The notes below the pieces were generated by a model. That model did not search any database and was not told the origin of the DNA. It worked only from the letters and a program-made list of their open reading frames with translations. Both the position numbers and the translations under genes were made by a program. Of a stretch of 64,000 bases of DNA, positions 12,666-23,529 are shown one piece after another. How positions within the stretch are numbered: position 1 is the stretch's first letter; each line of letters opens with the position of its first letter. This stretch comes from Mesorhabditis belari (taxonomy: Eukaryota; Nematoda; Chromadorea; Rhabditida; Rhabditidae): positions 86,666 to 150,665 of the forward strand of contig CAUEEP010000601.1 in the NCBI GenBank assembly GCA_958450365.1. Direction: 5' to 3'.

Positions 12666-13928
12666 ATGAGTCTTTTCACGATTACAACGAACTGTTTGCT
12701 GAGCCTTTTGGGTGGTTTCGTCTCGTTGAAGCTGATACAAGAATACATTCCAATCTTCATTCAACGTGGGCACTATGGAAACGATCAATGCAAGGTTTGG
12801 ATCAGTTTTGGTTTATTAAGAAGAAAGCAATAGGTCATAAGCAATGGCAATAGTGAAATAGGTCAATTAGTTTTGTTTTAATGTTAACCTTTATCTTTAT
12901 TATTTTTAGGTGAGCAACGCTCCAATTCCTGAGCCGATGGGTGTCATCACTGCAGCCGTTTATCTTATTATCATGTTCATCTTCATACCATTTCCCCTTC
13001 TCGAATGGACATACACCGAGTCAGTTTTTATGATATTCTTAATGGAAAAATTGTATAAAACCATATAAATTGAATTTTTAGGCGTTTATTCCCGCACGAT
13101 AAATTCTTGGCCTTCCTCTCAGCGATCATCTCGATTTGCACAGCAATTTTATTGGGTTTCGCCGATGATATGCTTGATTTGAGGTTAGAAGATGTTTAGT
13201 TTAGAAGGTGTAAAACAAGATTCCTCAAATTTTCACTCACCTTTATTCATTGATAAAAAAGTGAGTGGTGACAAAAAATAGGCATTTATTTCTTGGCGAC
13301 ATCTCATCCACTCGTTCGTCTATTTTTGATTGGCGATCTTTGCCAATTCTTCGGGTGTCTTGTCTGGACATTGCTCGTATCTAAAATGAAGAATTGTTGC
13401 ATGAAAAAGACAAGCAACGTTACTAAAGTGACAAGTTTAAGCGTTAAATTAACTCAGCCTGCTGCTTCGGCGTCTCCTTCCGGTTTTGGTGCCGCTGGTT
13501 TCGGTCGGTCAAAGTCTCATCATTGCTTCATCGACCACTTTATACAATGTCATACAGGTTTGTTCGTGTGTTTCAATAATTTACAATCACTTATTTAGCT
13601 ATATCGCCTTCAAGATCCGATCGAATGTTGGTACAATTGGTTGTCAATCTACTTTTTGTTACCATTCATCACAACATCGTTGATCCTCTATAACTTCAAT
13701 AAGGTAGGTAATTTTATCAGGTTTATCTTCATTCATTGACTTTTAGTATCCGGCTCGCGTTTTCGTTGGTGACACGTACTGTTATTGGGCGGGCATGACG
13801 TTGGCTGCAGTGGCAATTCTCGGACATTTCTCAAAAACGGCGATGCTTTTCTTTATTCCACAGGTTAGTTAAAAGCTTTTTTTTGCAACGATAATATCAT
13901 TTAAGGCATTCAATTTTATCTATTCGAC
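12666..13928 (+). pseudogene. DPAGT1: DPAGT1 copy 1, internally deleted and truncated
   Basis: Exons 12666-12794 ([10 protein letters not shown]...), 12910-13019 and 13082-13183 (FADDMLDLR) match the first three exons of the complete copy at 25.6-28.4 kb. Exons 4-6 are gone. A piece of a small gene on the opposite strand (13290-13500) is joined directly to exon 7 (13504-13557), then come exon 8 (13599-13703) and exon 9 (13747-13863). Exon 10 starts at 13905 and is cut at about 13928 by repeat DNA. Without the loop and membrane segments of exons 4-6 and the C-terminus it cannot encode a working enzyme. Confidence 0.9.
13293..13503 (-). pseudogene. Fragment of a small nested gene ([19 protein letters not shown] end)
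   Basis: On the minus strand, 13465-13500 encodes an Ala/Pro/Glu-rich stretch (AAPKPEGDAEAAG). After a short intron, the exon near 13320-13378 ends [19 protein letters not shown] and stop. The same gene sits in intron 3 of DPAGT1 copy 2 (27.3-27.7 kb), where the last exon has an early stop. The donor here has lost GT. I do not recognise the protein. Its 5' exon is missing at this copy. Confidence 0.5.
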
Positions 13929-14640
13929 AAAAAAGTTTTGGGAGACCATTTTTAGACTTCTGAATGGCCGGAAAATTCTAACACTTTCACCGTCAATCAC
14001 CAGCTAAGTTTTTCATATGCTCTTGAATTCTGCTAGTCCTTTTTGGATAAGTGCGTCTGTCAATAACTTCGGGTTCACCTTCAATTTTTCTAGCTTTTTT
14101 TTGCTCGATATTTGACGACCCAAGACGACATTTCAAAGAAAATAAAGATTTGAAAAAGTTTTAACGGTTAGAAACTGACACATTGCACAGTGAAATTCAC
14201 AACAAAAGAAATTTGAAAGTTTTCCAAAGCGTGGCTTTTTTAAATAGACAGCTTTTTCGAATATTCAGTTGATTTTGCAAGTATAAATCTGGTCAAATTT
14301 TTATCGCGAAGCAATTGTTCAATTGAATATTTTGAGTTGTACAGGAAATTTTCGTCCGAAGGGAAATCTTTGTTATTTCATTCTCCAAATTCCAAAAGCA
14401 GCAATGTTTTCAAATTTATGTGTTGCATTAGCATTTTTGGCTTGCCATAGGGGTCGCTTCTTTGCGCCAAATTTTTTGCCCAACTCGCCATAACTTTCTT
14501 CTAAGTGGGCCAATCTTTATGATTTTGGTGTCATTTTGTAGATCTCAACAAGCATAACAAAATGACACCAACCAAAATCATAAAGATTGGTCGACTTAGA
14601 AGAAAGTTGTGACAAGTTGCGCAAATGATCCCAAAAATTT
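13929..14640. mobile_element. Repeat insertion shared with 19.7-21.05 kb
   Basis: From 13929 to about 14440 the sequence is matched in reverse complement at 19780-20141 plus 20881-21050 (landmarks GACTTCTGAATGGCCGGA and GACAGCTTTTTCGAATATTC). From 14450 to 14640 there is a partial element of the GCGCAA / CATAACTTTCTTCTAAGT family with inverted halves. No coding capacity recognised. Confidence 0.75.
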
Positions 14641-14884
14641 GGAGCAAAGTAGCGATTGTCCGAGTAATCTTGGAGTAATTAGAATTTACGGAGGTGGCAA
14701 TCCAAATAAGCGTTTGAGAAAGTTTTGAGTTGGTATGAAAAAAGTATTTGTAAAATTATATCCTTAATATACCTTTTGAATTATTAGCTGCTTGTTATTT
14801 GATCTATTGATGGCCACCAGACAGAAATTTCAACTGTTTTCCTTTCAGTGATCCACCTCCTTGAAATCAGTAGCTGTTTTCAAT

Positions 14885-16210
14885 ATGCCAACGCTCTCGA
14901 TTGAAGGTGAACTTATTTAATGTTTTGATATTGACAATGTTTTTTGTTTAGATGAAGCTCTCCGTGTTGGTATCAACTATCATATGTGTCGCCTCAAAAA
15001 CAAGCCCTTTGATCCAAATCCAGAAGCCATTGCCGCTGGTATGATTGTCCAGCCACGCGAGCTCTTTTTCGATGTGAATACAATTGAAAAAGGTAAGATC
15101 TCAATTTTTAAAGTACGGGTTTTCGGACATGACCACGTGGTAACGATAAAGTATTTGTCATTTTAGCTGCTGTGTCGAAGAAGTTGGTTCAAGACATTCG
15201 CGCAAAGCATCAACCAAATAATATGATCATCTATGTAAGGACATTGACGGGAAAGAGAATCGGACTCGAGCTAAATGGTGATTACACTGTCGAAGAGCTG
15301 AAGATGCTTATTCAAGACAAAGAAGGAATTCCTCCCGATCAACAACGTCTCATTTTTGCTGGACAGCAATTGGAGAATGGAAGGACTTTGAGTGAATACA
15401 GCGTCAAAAATAAATCTACTATTCATTTGGTGCTGAAACTTCGAGGAGGAGGATGTACCGCTTATCAAATGCACAAGGAATGCTTTGCCGAGAAGTTCAA
15501 TTACGATTTCACGAAGATTTTGATCGATCAGCAACCATTCTCTCGTGGTGGAGCTCTCTACACTCGTCCACTTGGATCAAGGCGTTATGCTCTCGCTGTT
15601 CTTGACAAATATGGAGACAATGTTTGGCTTGGAAGTCTTCGCCGGTAATTTTTCTCCCGTTTTATTTTGTTAACTACAGGTTTAGCCAAAGTGCGAACAG
15701 CTCTATTGATGGCGAATGGCCAGTTGCTTATCATGGAACAACCGATCCGCGTGCTGCTGAAATTGTTCGTAGTGGTGGACTTGATTTGGTTTGTTATTTT
15801 GGCTTTTGAATAAATAGTGGGTAATCGGGGATCCTTTTTACAAAATATTCTTCTAGGAGAAAGGAAAGCGCTTTGCTTTTGGTCATGGCATTTACTGCAC
15901 TCCTGATCCAAAGACTGCACTCGCTTATGCATCGACTTACAAACACGATGGAAAAACCTACAAGTTGATTGTTCAGGTGAGATTTGTTACATACTTCTTA
16001 GTCGTACACATCCACATACAAACGATAAATAACAACTCAAAATTATTTCTTGGAAATACTTTATTAGTTTTGTTTCAGGCTCGTGTCGATCCATCTCGTC
16101 GTGAAATTGTGCCCAAGTCGAAACACGGTCGTGCCAATCTTGATGACTACTGGATTGCCAAGGAGAATGACGCCATTCGTCCATACGGAATTTGTGTCTT
16201 TCCTTGCTAG
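14885..16210 (+). CDS. Ubiquitin-ART fusion protein, copy A (333 aa)
   Basis: Six exons, all in phase: 14885-14906, 14952-15092, 15167-15644, 15680-15788, 15857-15976, 16079-16210. Residues 1-73 are an N-terminal region of unknown role (PRELFFDV). Residues 74-149 are a 76-residue ubiquitin-like module ending LKLRGG, with Leu8, Ile44 and Val70 kept but R6, L29, Q48 and N63 in place of the usual lysines; K11, K27 and K33 remain. Residues 150-214 ([17 protein letters not shown]) and 215-333 form a domain with WPVAYHGT (His232) and FGHGIYC (Tyr263), the order expected of the first two motifs of ART/PARP folds. I see no clear catalytic Glu. ART activity is inference. The start follows an orphan TTTCAG at about 14849, fitting trans-splicing. 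A poly(A) signal AATAAA lies at about 16448. Confidence 0.85.
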
Positions 16211-16660
16211 ACTTGCACGTTGATTATTTTTCATCTGTTAAGTTTCACTTTGTTATTCTCTTTTCCGTGTACATACTTATCATTGAATTGCACACTGGTT
16301 CTCTCTCATTTGTTAAGTTTCATTTTGTTATTCTCTTCTGCATGTACATACTTATAACCCTTTTTACTTTTTACTTACTTTTTACTGTTATCGGATTCTT
16401 TATTCTCATCTTGCACATATATAACGTTTTATCGCTGTTACATCCGTAAATAAAGTCTTTTAAAAGTTAGTGATTGCACTAGTTAAAAGTTTGACTGTGA
16501 ACGAGCTTTATCTTGACCAATTGGTCCGACATTTCATGAAACTTGAAGTAAATTTATACTACGACAATCGAAATGGGTATTTGTGTTGAAATCTTTGTTA
16601 AAAACGTTGCTTACTATTAGCTTGAATTTGCAGTGACCAATTTCCACTTTCTTTTTACAG
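16211..16660. other. 3' UTR of copy A and intergenic DNA
   Basis: Contains two imperfect copies of a TTAAGTTTCACTTTGTTATT stretch (16238 and 16312) and an AATAAA near 16448, which probably ends the copy A transcript. No further gene seen. Confidence 0.6.
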
Positions 16661-17356
16661 TTTTTCAAATTGCGGATAAAAAGAAAAACTCAAGCTTTAT
16701 AAGCGTTTTTCATTTTTTCATTGACACCGTTTCATTGTCCATCGCCAATTCTTCCAAAGGCAGAAGTTGTCTCAAAGCGACCAAAGTCACCGCTCTATCG
16801 GCAAAGCTTGAGTGGAAAATTGAGCAGGTTTGTAAGCTTGATTTATTTTTGTATTTATATGCTAGCTGTGAATATAATCGTTTTCTTTAGTTTGAACGTC
16901 TCATGAAGCTCTCTAAGAACGGGCAGAATCTCATCTCGAAGCAATTTGGCTGTCCAGAAGCTACCGTTGTTTCTTGGGAACTGCACGTCTATCCAAATGG
17001 AAAACGCGATGAAGATGCAACTAACGTGTCATTCTTCTTGCGTCAAGTTGGCCTCGCGGTGAGGCTTTACACGGTTTAATGTCTAGATCACCTTAAGTAC
17101 TGACTAGAGTAGACTGTTTAGCGTGGTGAGGAGCCGATCATGACTGAATTTCAAATTTACGCAGTGAATAAAGAAAACCAACGTGTTAGTGTCTGCCGCG
17201 ACACGAAGGATTTCTCCAATCAACAAGGTCGTGGGAAGTTTCAGGTATCAAGTTGTTGCAAGTAATTGCTCATCTATTCACATTGAGATAATAGTAATTT
17301 TGGTTTGGATGTCTGTAAGCCAAATTAAGGTTTCGCGTGAAAAAATGAATAACGGT
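16661..17356 (+). pseudogene. MATH-domain protein gene fragment
   Basis: Exons 16661-16827, 16891-17058, 17122-17244 and the start of another at 17330 splice in one frame. They read ...EWKIEQFERLMKLSKN, WELHVYPNGKR, FFLRQVGLARGEEPIMTEF, VSVCRDTKDF and QQGRGKFQVSREKM, a typical nematode MATH (meprin/TRAF homology) domain. At about 17356 the exon runs straight into MITE sequence (GTCATTTTGTTACGC) and no BTB or other downstream domain follows. MATH proteins often pair with BTB as Cul3 ubiquitin-ligase adaptors, but nothing shows that here. The 5' end is also unclear. Confidence 0.7.
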
Positions 17357-17445
17357 GTCATTTTGTTACGCTTGTTGAGATCTACAAAATGGCGAGTTCA
17401 TCGCGAGTTGCGCAAAAAATTTGGCGCAAAGTAGCCTTCGAACAA
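17337..17445. mobile_element. Partial MITE interrupting the MATH gene and an ART fragment
   Basis: TTGTTGAGATCTACAAAATG and CGCGAGTTGCGCAAAAAATT belong to the family that is complete at 28571-28850. It lies between the broken MATH exon and a fragment of the short ART gene. Confidence 0.65.
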
Positions 17446-17600
17446 TCTCCGCAGCACGTGGATGTGTTGTCGCATGGTAAGCGACTAGCCAATCATTTGG
17501 GACAGAATTCTGGTCACTTAGGTAATTAAAATCAATATACATCTTAGATATTTCAGTGCATTTCCTTTCAGCTTAACCACTACAACTAGAGTCTTTTGTC
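17446..17600 (-). pseudogene. Remnant of a short ART-like gene (D-type)
   Basis: Reverse complement matches the first exon and upstream region of genes D (33109) and D' (23339), including the CAGAATTCTGTCCCAAATG stretch. It is cut off after the AACACATCCACGTGCTGCGG equivalent. It follows gene B on the same strand as D' follows C and D follows F, so a long-plus-short pair is the ancestral unit. Confidence 0.65.
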
Positions 17601-17730
17601 TAATAATATACTTTATCCGTCAAATAAAGTGATCCAATAAATGACACAGGAGAATAGTTGAAAGTTAAGCTTGCAAAATAACAATCTATGCAAAAATTGT
17701 GCATGTCACAGATCAAAAAGTAGTTTCTAC

Positions 17731-18811
17731 TTAGCACGGAAAGACACAAATTCCATATGGACGAATGGCATCATTTTCCTTGAGAATCCAGTAATCACCA
17801 AGGCCAGGCTCACCGTGTTGAGACTTGGGCACAATTTCACGACGAGATGGATCGACACGGAGCTGAAACAAAATGAATACTTCCAACAAATCAGTTACTT
17901 ATTGACTATATTAAAGTCCGTAACAAATCCCACCTGAACGATCAACTTGTAGCTTTTTCCATTGTGTTCGTAAGGAGATGCATAATAGAGTGCAGTCTTT
18001 GGATCAGGAGTGCAGTAGATACCCTGTCCAAACTTGAAACGCTCGCCTTTTTTCTGCAAATAATAAAATAAAAGCAAATGTATACTCCAAACCAAATCAA
18101 GTCCACCACTACGAACAATTTCAGCAGCCCGCGGATCCGTTGTTCCATGATAAGCAACTGGCCATTCGCCATCAATAGAGCCGTTCGCACTTTGGCTAAA
18201 CCAGTAGTTAATAAAATAAAACAAGAAAAATTACCGCCCAACGTATCCGAGCCAGGCATTGTCCCCATATTTGTCCAGAACATCGAGAGCATAACGCACT
18301 GACCCCAGTGGGCGAATGTATTGAGATCCACCCCGAGAGAATGGTTGCTGATCGGTCAAAATATTCGTGAAATCGTAATTGAACTTTTCGGCAAAGCCTC
18401 CTGGGTGCATTTTGTAAACGCTGCATCTTCCTTGCCGACGTCCCAGCATCAAACGACGAGCAGCACCACGAAAGCGAGCTTTCGTACCTTAAGGATAAAA
18501 AGTAAACACTTTGAAAGAAAATTGGCTGGAAATTGAACTTACCCTTTTCAACCGTTTTCTGAATCGTATTCACATTGAAAAAGAGGTCGCGTGGTTCGAC
18601 AATCTTTTCAGAATCTGAGTCAGAATCAGAATCAGAACCCGAGCACGAATACAAAGCCGGATCGGAACCGAGATCTCCCATTGTAAAAGTCCCATTGTTG
18701 AGATGATGCATGTGACAGTTGATGCCAGCAAGGAGAGCTTGGTCTAAACAAAGAAATTTAGTCAATAGCAAAACATGAAATAAGTTTACCATTGATAGAA
18801 AGGGACGACAT
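17731..18811 (-). CDS. ART-like protein without ubiquitin, copy B (276 aa)
   Basis: Exons 18790-18811, 18543-18743, 18235-18487, 18093-18195, 17934-18053, 17731-17862 sum to 831 nt, in phase. The N-terminus matches copies A and C (PRDLFFNVNTIQK). In place of the ubiquitin module there is an acidic run GSDSDSDSDSDSE before it and a basic stretch after it (KARFRGAARRLMLGRRQGR). The later parts keep [25 protein letters not shown] and [11 protein letters not shown]. The exon 4 acceptor used in A and C (CTACAG) is CTACTG here; an AG six bases further on keeps the frame and removes only Phe-Ser. Start chosen after an orphan TTTCAG, as in A. Likely a functional paralogue; activity unknown. Confidence 0.8.
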
Positions 18812-18859
18812 ATTGAAACCAGTCACCGATTCCGAGAAGGTAGATCACTGAAAGAAAAT

Positions 18860-19314
18860 TACCGTAATAATTCTAATAGAAGACCATGGTCTTCTAATTT
18901 TCAACCCCCCCAAAATTGGTGAGTCAAAAAAGTAGGTAAAGGTCCCCCACATGAATCAAAAAATTAAAAATAGTTAAAAACTATTTCAAACGATAGCCCT
19001 TGCCCCAAAACATGCCAAAAACATGTCTAAAAGTGAAATTATTTTCTTGCCCGGACTCCATAGAAAATCTTTCAAAAAAATCCATGTAGGGGACCACATG
19101 AAATTTTTCCAAAAAGTTATTTTTTAATTTTTTTCAAAAACTACGTCTCCAATTTTACTGCCGGGGCTAAAATATTACTATCTGGACCCAAATCTTTCAT
19201 TCTACTTGAACAGAAGTTTTAAAAGGTCCCGATTTCAAGGGGTCAAGGGGGTGGTCTTCTATTGGAGACTGGTCTTCTATTAGAGACTGGTCTTCTATTA
19301 GAATTATTACGGTA
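18860..19314. mobile_element. MITE with TACCGTAATAATTCTAATAG ends
   Basis: Left end ACCGTAATAATTCTAATAGA is mirrored at the right (TCTATTAGAATTATTACGGT). The right arm also repeats GGTCTTCTATTAGAGACT in tandem. It lies 48 bp upstream of the gene B start. No transposase. Confidence 0.85.
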
Positions 19315-19694
19315 GTTGAAATTTCTGTTCGATAGCATTCAAAGCATAAAAAAAGAAGTCTGCTAACAATTCAAAGGGTATATCAAGGATAATTTTAAAA
19401 CTACTTTTCTCACACCAACTAAAAACTTTCTCAAACACTTATTTAGATTGCCACCTCCGTAAATTCCAATTACCTAAAGATTAATCGAACAATCATTAAA
19501 CCATGAAACAACTGATATTGGATACGCTCCTCGATTTCGTGAAGTGGAGCCAACGAATAAGAAAGAAATTATGCGAGTTGTAGTAGACCACAAATCGAGA
19601 AACGAAAGTTAAAAAATACGATTCAAACGTCATCTAGGAGCTATTCATAACCTGCCTATAACTGGGCTTCTAACTGTCCAAAGTGCACTAGAAC

Positions 19695-21050
19695 TATTTT
19701 AAAAAGCCAAGATTAACCCACTTAGAAGAAAGTTATGGCGAGTTGGGCAAAAAAATTTGGCGCAAAGAAGCGACCCCTATGGCAAGCCAAAAATGCTAAT
19801 GCAACACATAAATTTGAAAACATTGCTGCTTTTGGAATTTGGAGAATGAAATAACAAAGATTTCCCTTCGGACGAAAATTTCCTGTACAACTCAAAATAT
19901 TCAATTGAACAATTGCTTCCCGATAAAAAGTTGACCAAATTTATACTTGCAAAATCAACTGAATATTCGAAAAAGCTGTCTATTTAAAAAGCCACGTTCT
20001 GGAAAACTTTCAAATTTCTTTTTTGTAGATTTCACGGTGCAATATGTAGGTTTCTAACTGTTAAAACTTATTCAAATCTTTATTTTCTTTGAAATGTCGT
20101 CTTGGGTCGTCAAACGTCGAGCAAAAAGAACTAGAAAAATTGGGGAGGTAGTCAAATGAGCGTCAATCATTTTAGCGCGCGTTCATTTCAGCGCCGAATC
20201 AACCCATTCTGTATATGCATGTTATTTTTGCATTTTCTGCATGATCTCAAAGTTTTTACTGTATGTTTTTATCTAAATCATCTGAAGATAAAAATAATTC
20301 TTGGCAGCAAAATAAACCAAAATAAATCATGAACAAAACGTTACTTTGACTCCGAGTGTTCCTTTGTCTCGCCACTTCTTGCGCAGTTCACGAGCCTAAG
20401 CAAAGAACTATGTTAACTGTAAGCAAATTGTAAACGAAAACGGCAAGAAACGGTGAAAAAGCATGCTATTGGGGGAAAATATCATACAACTAGCAAATTT
20501 ACACATTTTCATCAAAAAAACCTTAAATACGAGCTAATCTAACAATTTTTTCCGCGCATTTGGTGCCTACTGCCGTGCCCTAGGTCAAATGAGTGAAAAA
20601 AGTGTAAAAACAGAAGCAAAACCCTAAAAAAACATGCAAAAGCAGCGTAGAAAGCAAAAATATTAAAATTTAGTCGCGCTGAAATGAACGTTTTCCAGTC
20701 ATTTTTGGCCCGGCGCTTAAATGAACGTTTTTAGGCCTTTTTAATTTGGCGCTCAAATGATTGTTTTCCAGTCATTTTTGGCACGGCGCTCAAATGAGTG
20801 GCGCTGAAATAAGCGTGAGCCAAATCGTTGGCGCTGAAATGATTGGCGCCCAATTGTTGGCGCTCATTTGACTACCTCCCAAAGATTGAAGGTGAACCCG
20901 AAGTTATTGACAGACGCAATTATCCAAAAAGGACTAGCAGAATTCAAGACCATATTAAAAACTTACCTGGTGAAAGTGAAAGTGTCACGGTGAAAGTGTT
21001 AGAATTCTCCGGCCATTCAGAAGTCTAACAATGGTCTCTCAAAACATTTT
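19695..21050. mobile_element. Inverted copy of the 13.9-14.5 kb repeat, split by another element
   Basis: 19735-20141 and 20881-21050 together are the reverse complement of about 13929-14500. A second element (20142-20880) has inserted in the middle. 19316-19694 holds AT-rich DNA with fragments that also flank the DPAGT1 3' ends. Confidence 0.75.
20142..20880. mobile_element. hAT-like non-autonomous element (about 740 bp)
   Basis: Ends are inverted: GGGAGGTAGTCAAATGAGCG at the left, CGCTCATTTGACTACCTCCC at the right. Both sides are rich in GGCGCTGAAATGA-type repeats. Flanks AAAAATTG and AAAGATTG look like an 8-bp target duplication with one change. The same repeat at about 14085-14105 lacks the insertion. 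Eight-base duplications are typical of hAT elements. No transposase seen. Confidence 0.8.
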
Positions 21051-21305
21051 TTCGACATCAAAAACTTCTTTGGTGGCATTCACCTACTCGAGAGTTCAGG
21101 GAGTTTTTCTTGTCTAAATGTGCAAAAATGCCAAGTAATTTAATGAATCTAGGATTTTTTGATGTGCTCTTTTTAATAAAAAAGAATTCAAACAGTAGCA
21201 TGCTGCTAATTTAATATTGGATATTGCGATATTGCGATTTTCTTGGGTGAATTTATTGATGTGAAACGCGGTGTACTTTTGTGTTATAGATAAGGGAAGT
21301 ATAAG

Positions 21306-22267
21306 TTATTTTGTCATACCCCGTTCTGTTTCTTGTGTCTGGGCTGTATGGAGGAGCTGAGATAAGTTGAACACGATTTGCTTTGAATCATCCTGGAAGA
21401 CGAGCTTTTCCACCATTTGCGAGACTGACGAGACCCGGCCCATTAGCAATTGGCTCTTGTGGCAAGGCGCATTATCCTGATAAAGCAGCCATCCAGGACC
21501 CATTTTTGCAATTGAAAATGGCAGAAGATGATTCTGGAGAAGTGATTTGCAGCCTTCAGCATTGAGCGTTGAGTTTAGTAGCACTAGCGGACCTGGTGAA
21601 TTTCTCGACATTGCACCTGAAAAACAGTTGAGAGTGTGCACCATGAAAGTAGCCCTTACCCCAAAGCATGATTGATCCTTGGCCAAATTTCACGGTTGGT
21701 CGCACATATCTGATGTTGTACCGCTTTCCTATTGGTCTTCTGATGTTGTACCGCTTTCCTATTGGTCTTCTGATCAAGTGGTTGCCATCCGGGAGAAAAA
21801 GATTGACTTTTGACTCATCAGTAAAAATCACATTTGCCCAATCATTTGTCGTCCAGGAAGCATACTTCTTTGCAAACTCCAAGCGAATCTTCCGATGCTT
21901 GGCATCGGCAGGGCTTCTTGGCTGCGCTTCTCGTCACCAACCCACCACGAATCAAGCGTCGGCTCACTGTCATTCGTGATACATCCTTGCCGAATTGACT
22001 TTTCATCATGACGACTCCATCGCTCGCATTGAGATCCTTGTTATTTTTGTGAGCTTTGACGAGCGCTTTATCCTCTCTGGGTGTTGTAATTGGTGGACGG
22101 CCTGATTTTGAAGCTCGGTGAACAGATCCAGTCGTTTTGAACGTCCCGACAATTACAGATACCGTTTTTTCACTGCATTTGAAGAGAGCTGCCACATCTT
22201 TCCTCTGAATTCCTCTATCTCGCGCTTCCACATTTTTTTCTTTGTCCCGAGTCCAGTGTCCAGGCAT
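21306..22267 (-). pseudogene. Tc1/mariner transposase, degenerate
   Basis: The N-terminal part (22267 down to 21842) begins MPGHWTRDKEK and has paired HTH-like segments (RKDVAALFKCSEKTVSVIVG, GRPPITTPREDKALVK). The next frame holds the catalytic-type FTDESKV and GSIMLWG, and a third frame LLYQDNAPCHKS. Two frameshifts break it, and the region after QDNAPCH does not give a convincing third acidic residue. RRPIGKRYNI is duplicated by a 30-bp tandem repeat at about 21718-21780. The upstream end (22560-22700) matches fragments at 10.57 and 33.67 kb. The other terminal repeat was not found. Confidence 0.85.
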
Positions 22268-22935
22268 CTAAAAAAATAATTTTTTGTTATATAAAAAGAA
22301 AATAAAAACAAAAACAAACAAAAAAAGCAAAATACTTCAAATGTTACAAGACTTTTGAGCATCAAAAATAGGCCCGTTTTTTGTTTTTACTTGTTTTTCC
22401 TAATTTTTGTTAATCGTTTCAATAAAGTTTTTCTTACATATAAAAATAGAAATTTTTGACAACTGAAAACCAAAAACTGTTTGAGAATTCGCCTCTTTGC
22501 AAAAAGTTATTACACTTTGAAATTTGCTAAACTGGATGTTACAAAACTTTTGTGCATGACTGTAGTTTCTTCCATGTAAAAACACAACCCATGCAAAATT
22601 TCTGGTCATTTCGCTCATCCAAAGTACTTTATCGTACAAAAAACGTTTTATCAGCTGTCAAAAAATTATAGACGCACTTTTCTTTTATAAAGAAAAAGTT
22701 AACAGAAATAAAAATAACAACGAAAATAACACCTAAATACTTTTTCGTTCATAATTATCCAGCCACATTCATCAAGCACCCCAATGTGTACTTCTTTAAC
22801 GCAATGGATTTATCTAGTGAATGTAACTGAAATGACGAAGGTATTTATGTGCAAAATGGAAGTCATCATAACAAATTTGTAAAGTTATAACAAATTGGGC
22901 TGTATGTGCAAAGCGAAAAAACAAATTACAAGTTA

Positions 22936-23339
22936 TCAAAGGAGAACACAAATTCCATAAGCACGATTGGCATCATTCTCTTTGGCGATCCAGTAGTCAT
23001 CAAGATCGGCAACGCTGTGTTTCGACTTGGGCACAATTTCACGACGAGCTGGATCAATCCCAATCAACTTGTAGGTTCTTCCATCGTAGTGATAAGTCGA
23101 TGCGTAAGCAAGAGTAGTCTTTGGACCAGGAGAGCAGTAGATGCCGTAAGCATAAGCAAAGCGTACCCTTTTTGCCTAAAAGAAATACAAGTTAGATAAA
23201 CTCCAATATGAAAAACCAAAACAAGTCCACCACTTCGAACAATTCCTACAGCACGTGGATCTGTTGTCCCACGGTAAGCGACTAGCCATTCATTTGGGGC
23301 AAAATTCTGGCCACTTAGGTAATTAATATCAATATACAT
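22936..23339 (-). CDS. Short ART-like protein D' (120 aa)
   Basis: Two exons, 23217-23339 and 22936-23175, 363 nt in phase, starting MYIDINYLSG. It covers only the C-terminal ART-like domain of the long copies. The first motif reads VAYRGTTDPRA, so the His of YHGT is Arg. The second is AYGIYCSPGP, lacking G-x-G. The intron that splits this region in the long genes before RVDP is absent and the QARV residues are missing. The open frame with lost motif residues may mean recent decay or a non-catalytic role. It follows copy C by 190 bp on the same strand. Confidence 0.55.
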
Positions 23340-23529
23340 CTTAGATATTTCAGTGGATTTCCTTTCAGCTTAACCACTACAATTAGCGCCTTTTGTATAA
23401 TAATATATAGTTTATCCACCAAATAAAGTGATCCAATGAATGGCATATTAGAATAGTTGAAAGTTAAGCTTGCAAAATATCAACGTATGCAAAAATTGTG
23501 CATCTCACAGATCAAAAAGTAGTTTCTAA

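Noticed and set aside
13293..13598. 101-residue plus-strand ORF overlapping DPAGT1 copy 1
   Set aside because: It reads the reverse strand of the nested gene fragment and then DPAGT1 exon 7 out of frame.
15232..15455. A standard polyubiquitin or ubiquitin-ribosomal fusion gene
   Set aside because: The Ub module is single, lacks K48/K63, and is followed in the same exon by [10 protein letters not shown] and the ART-like part, not by another Ub or a ribosomal tail.
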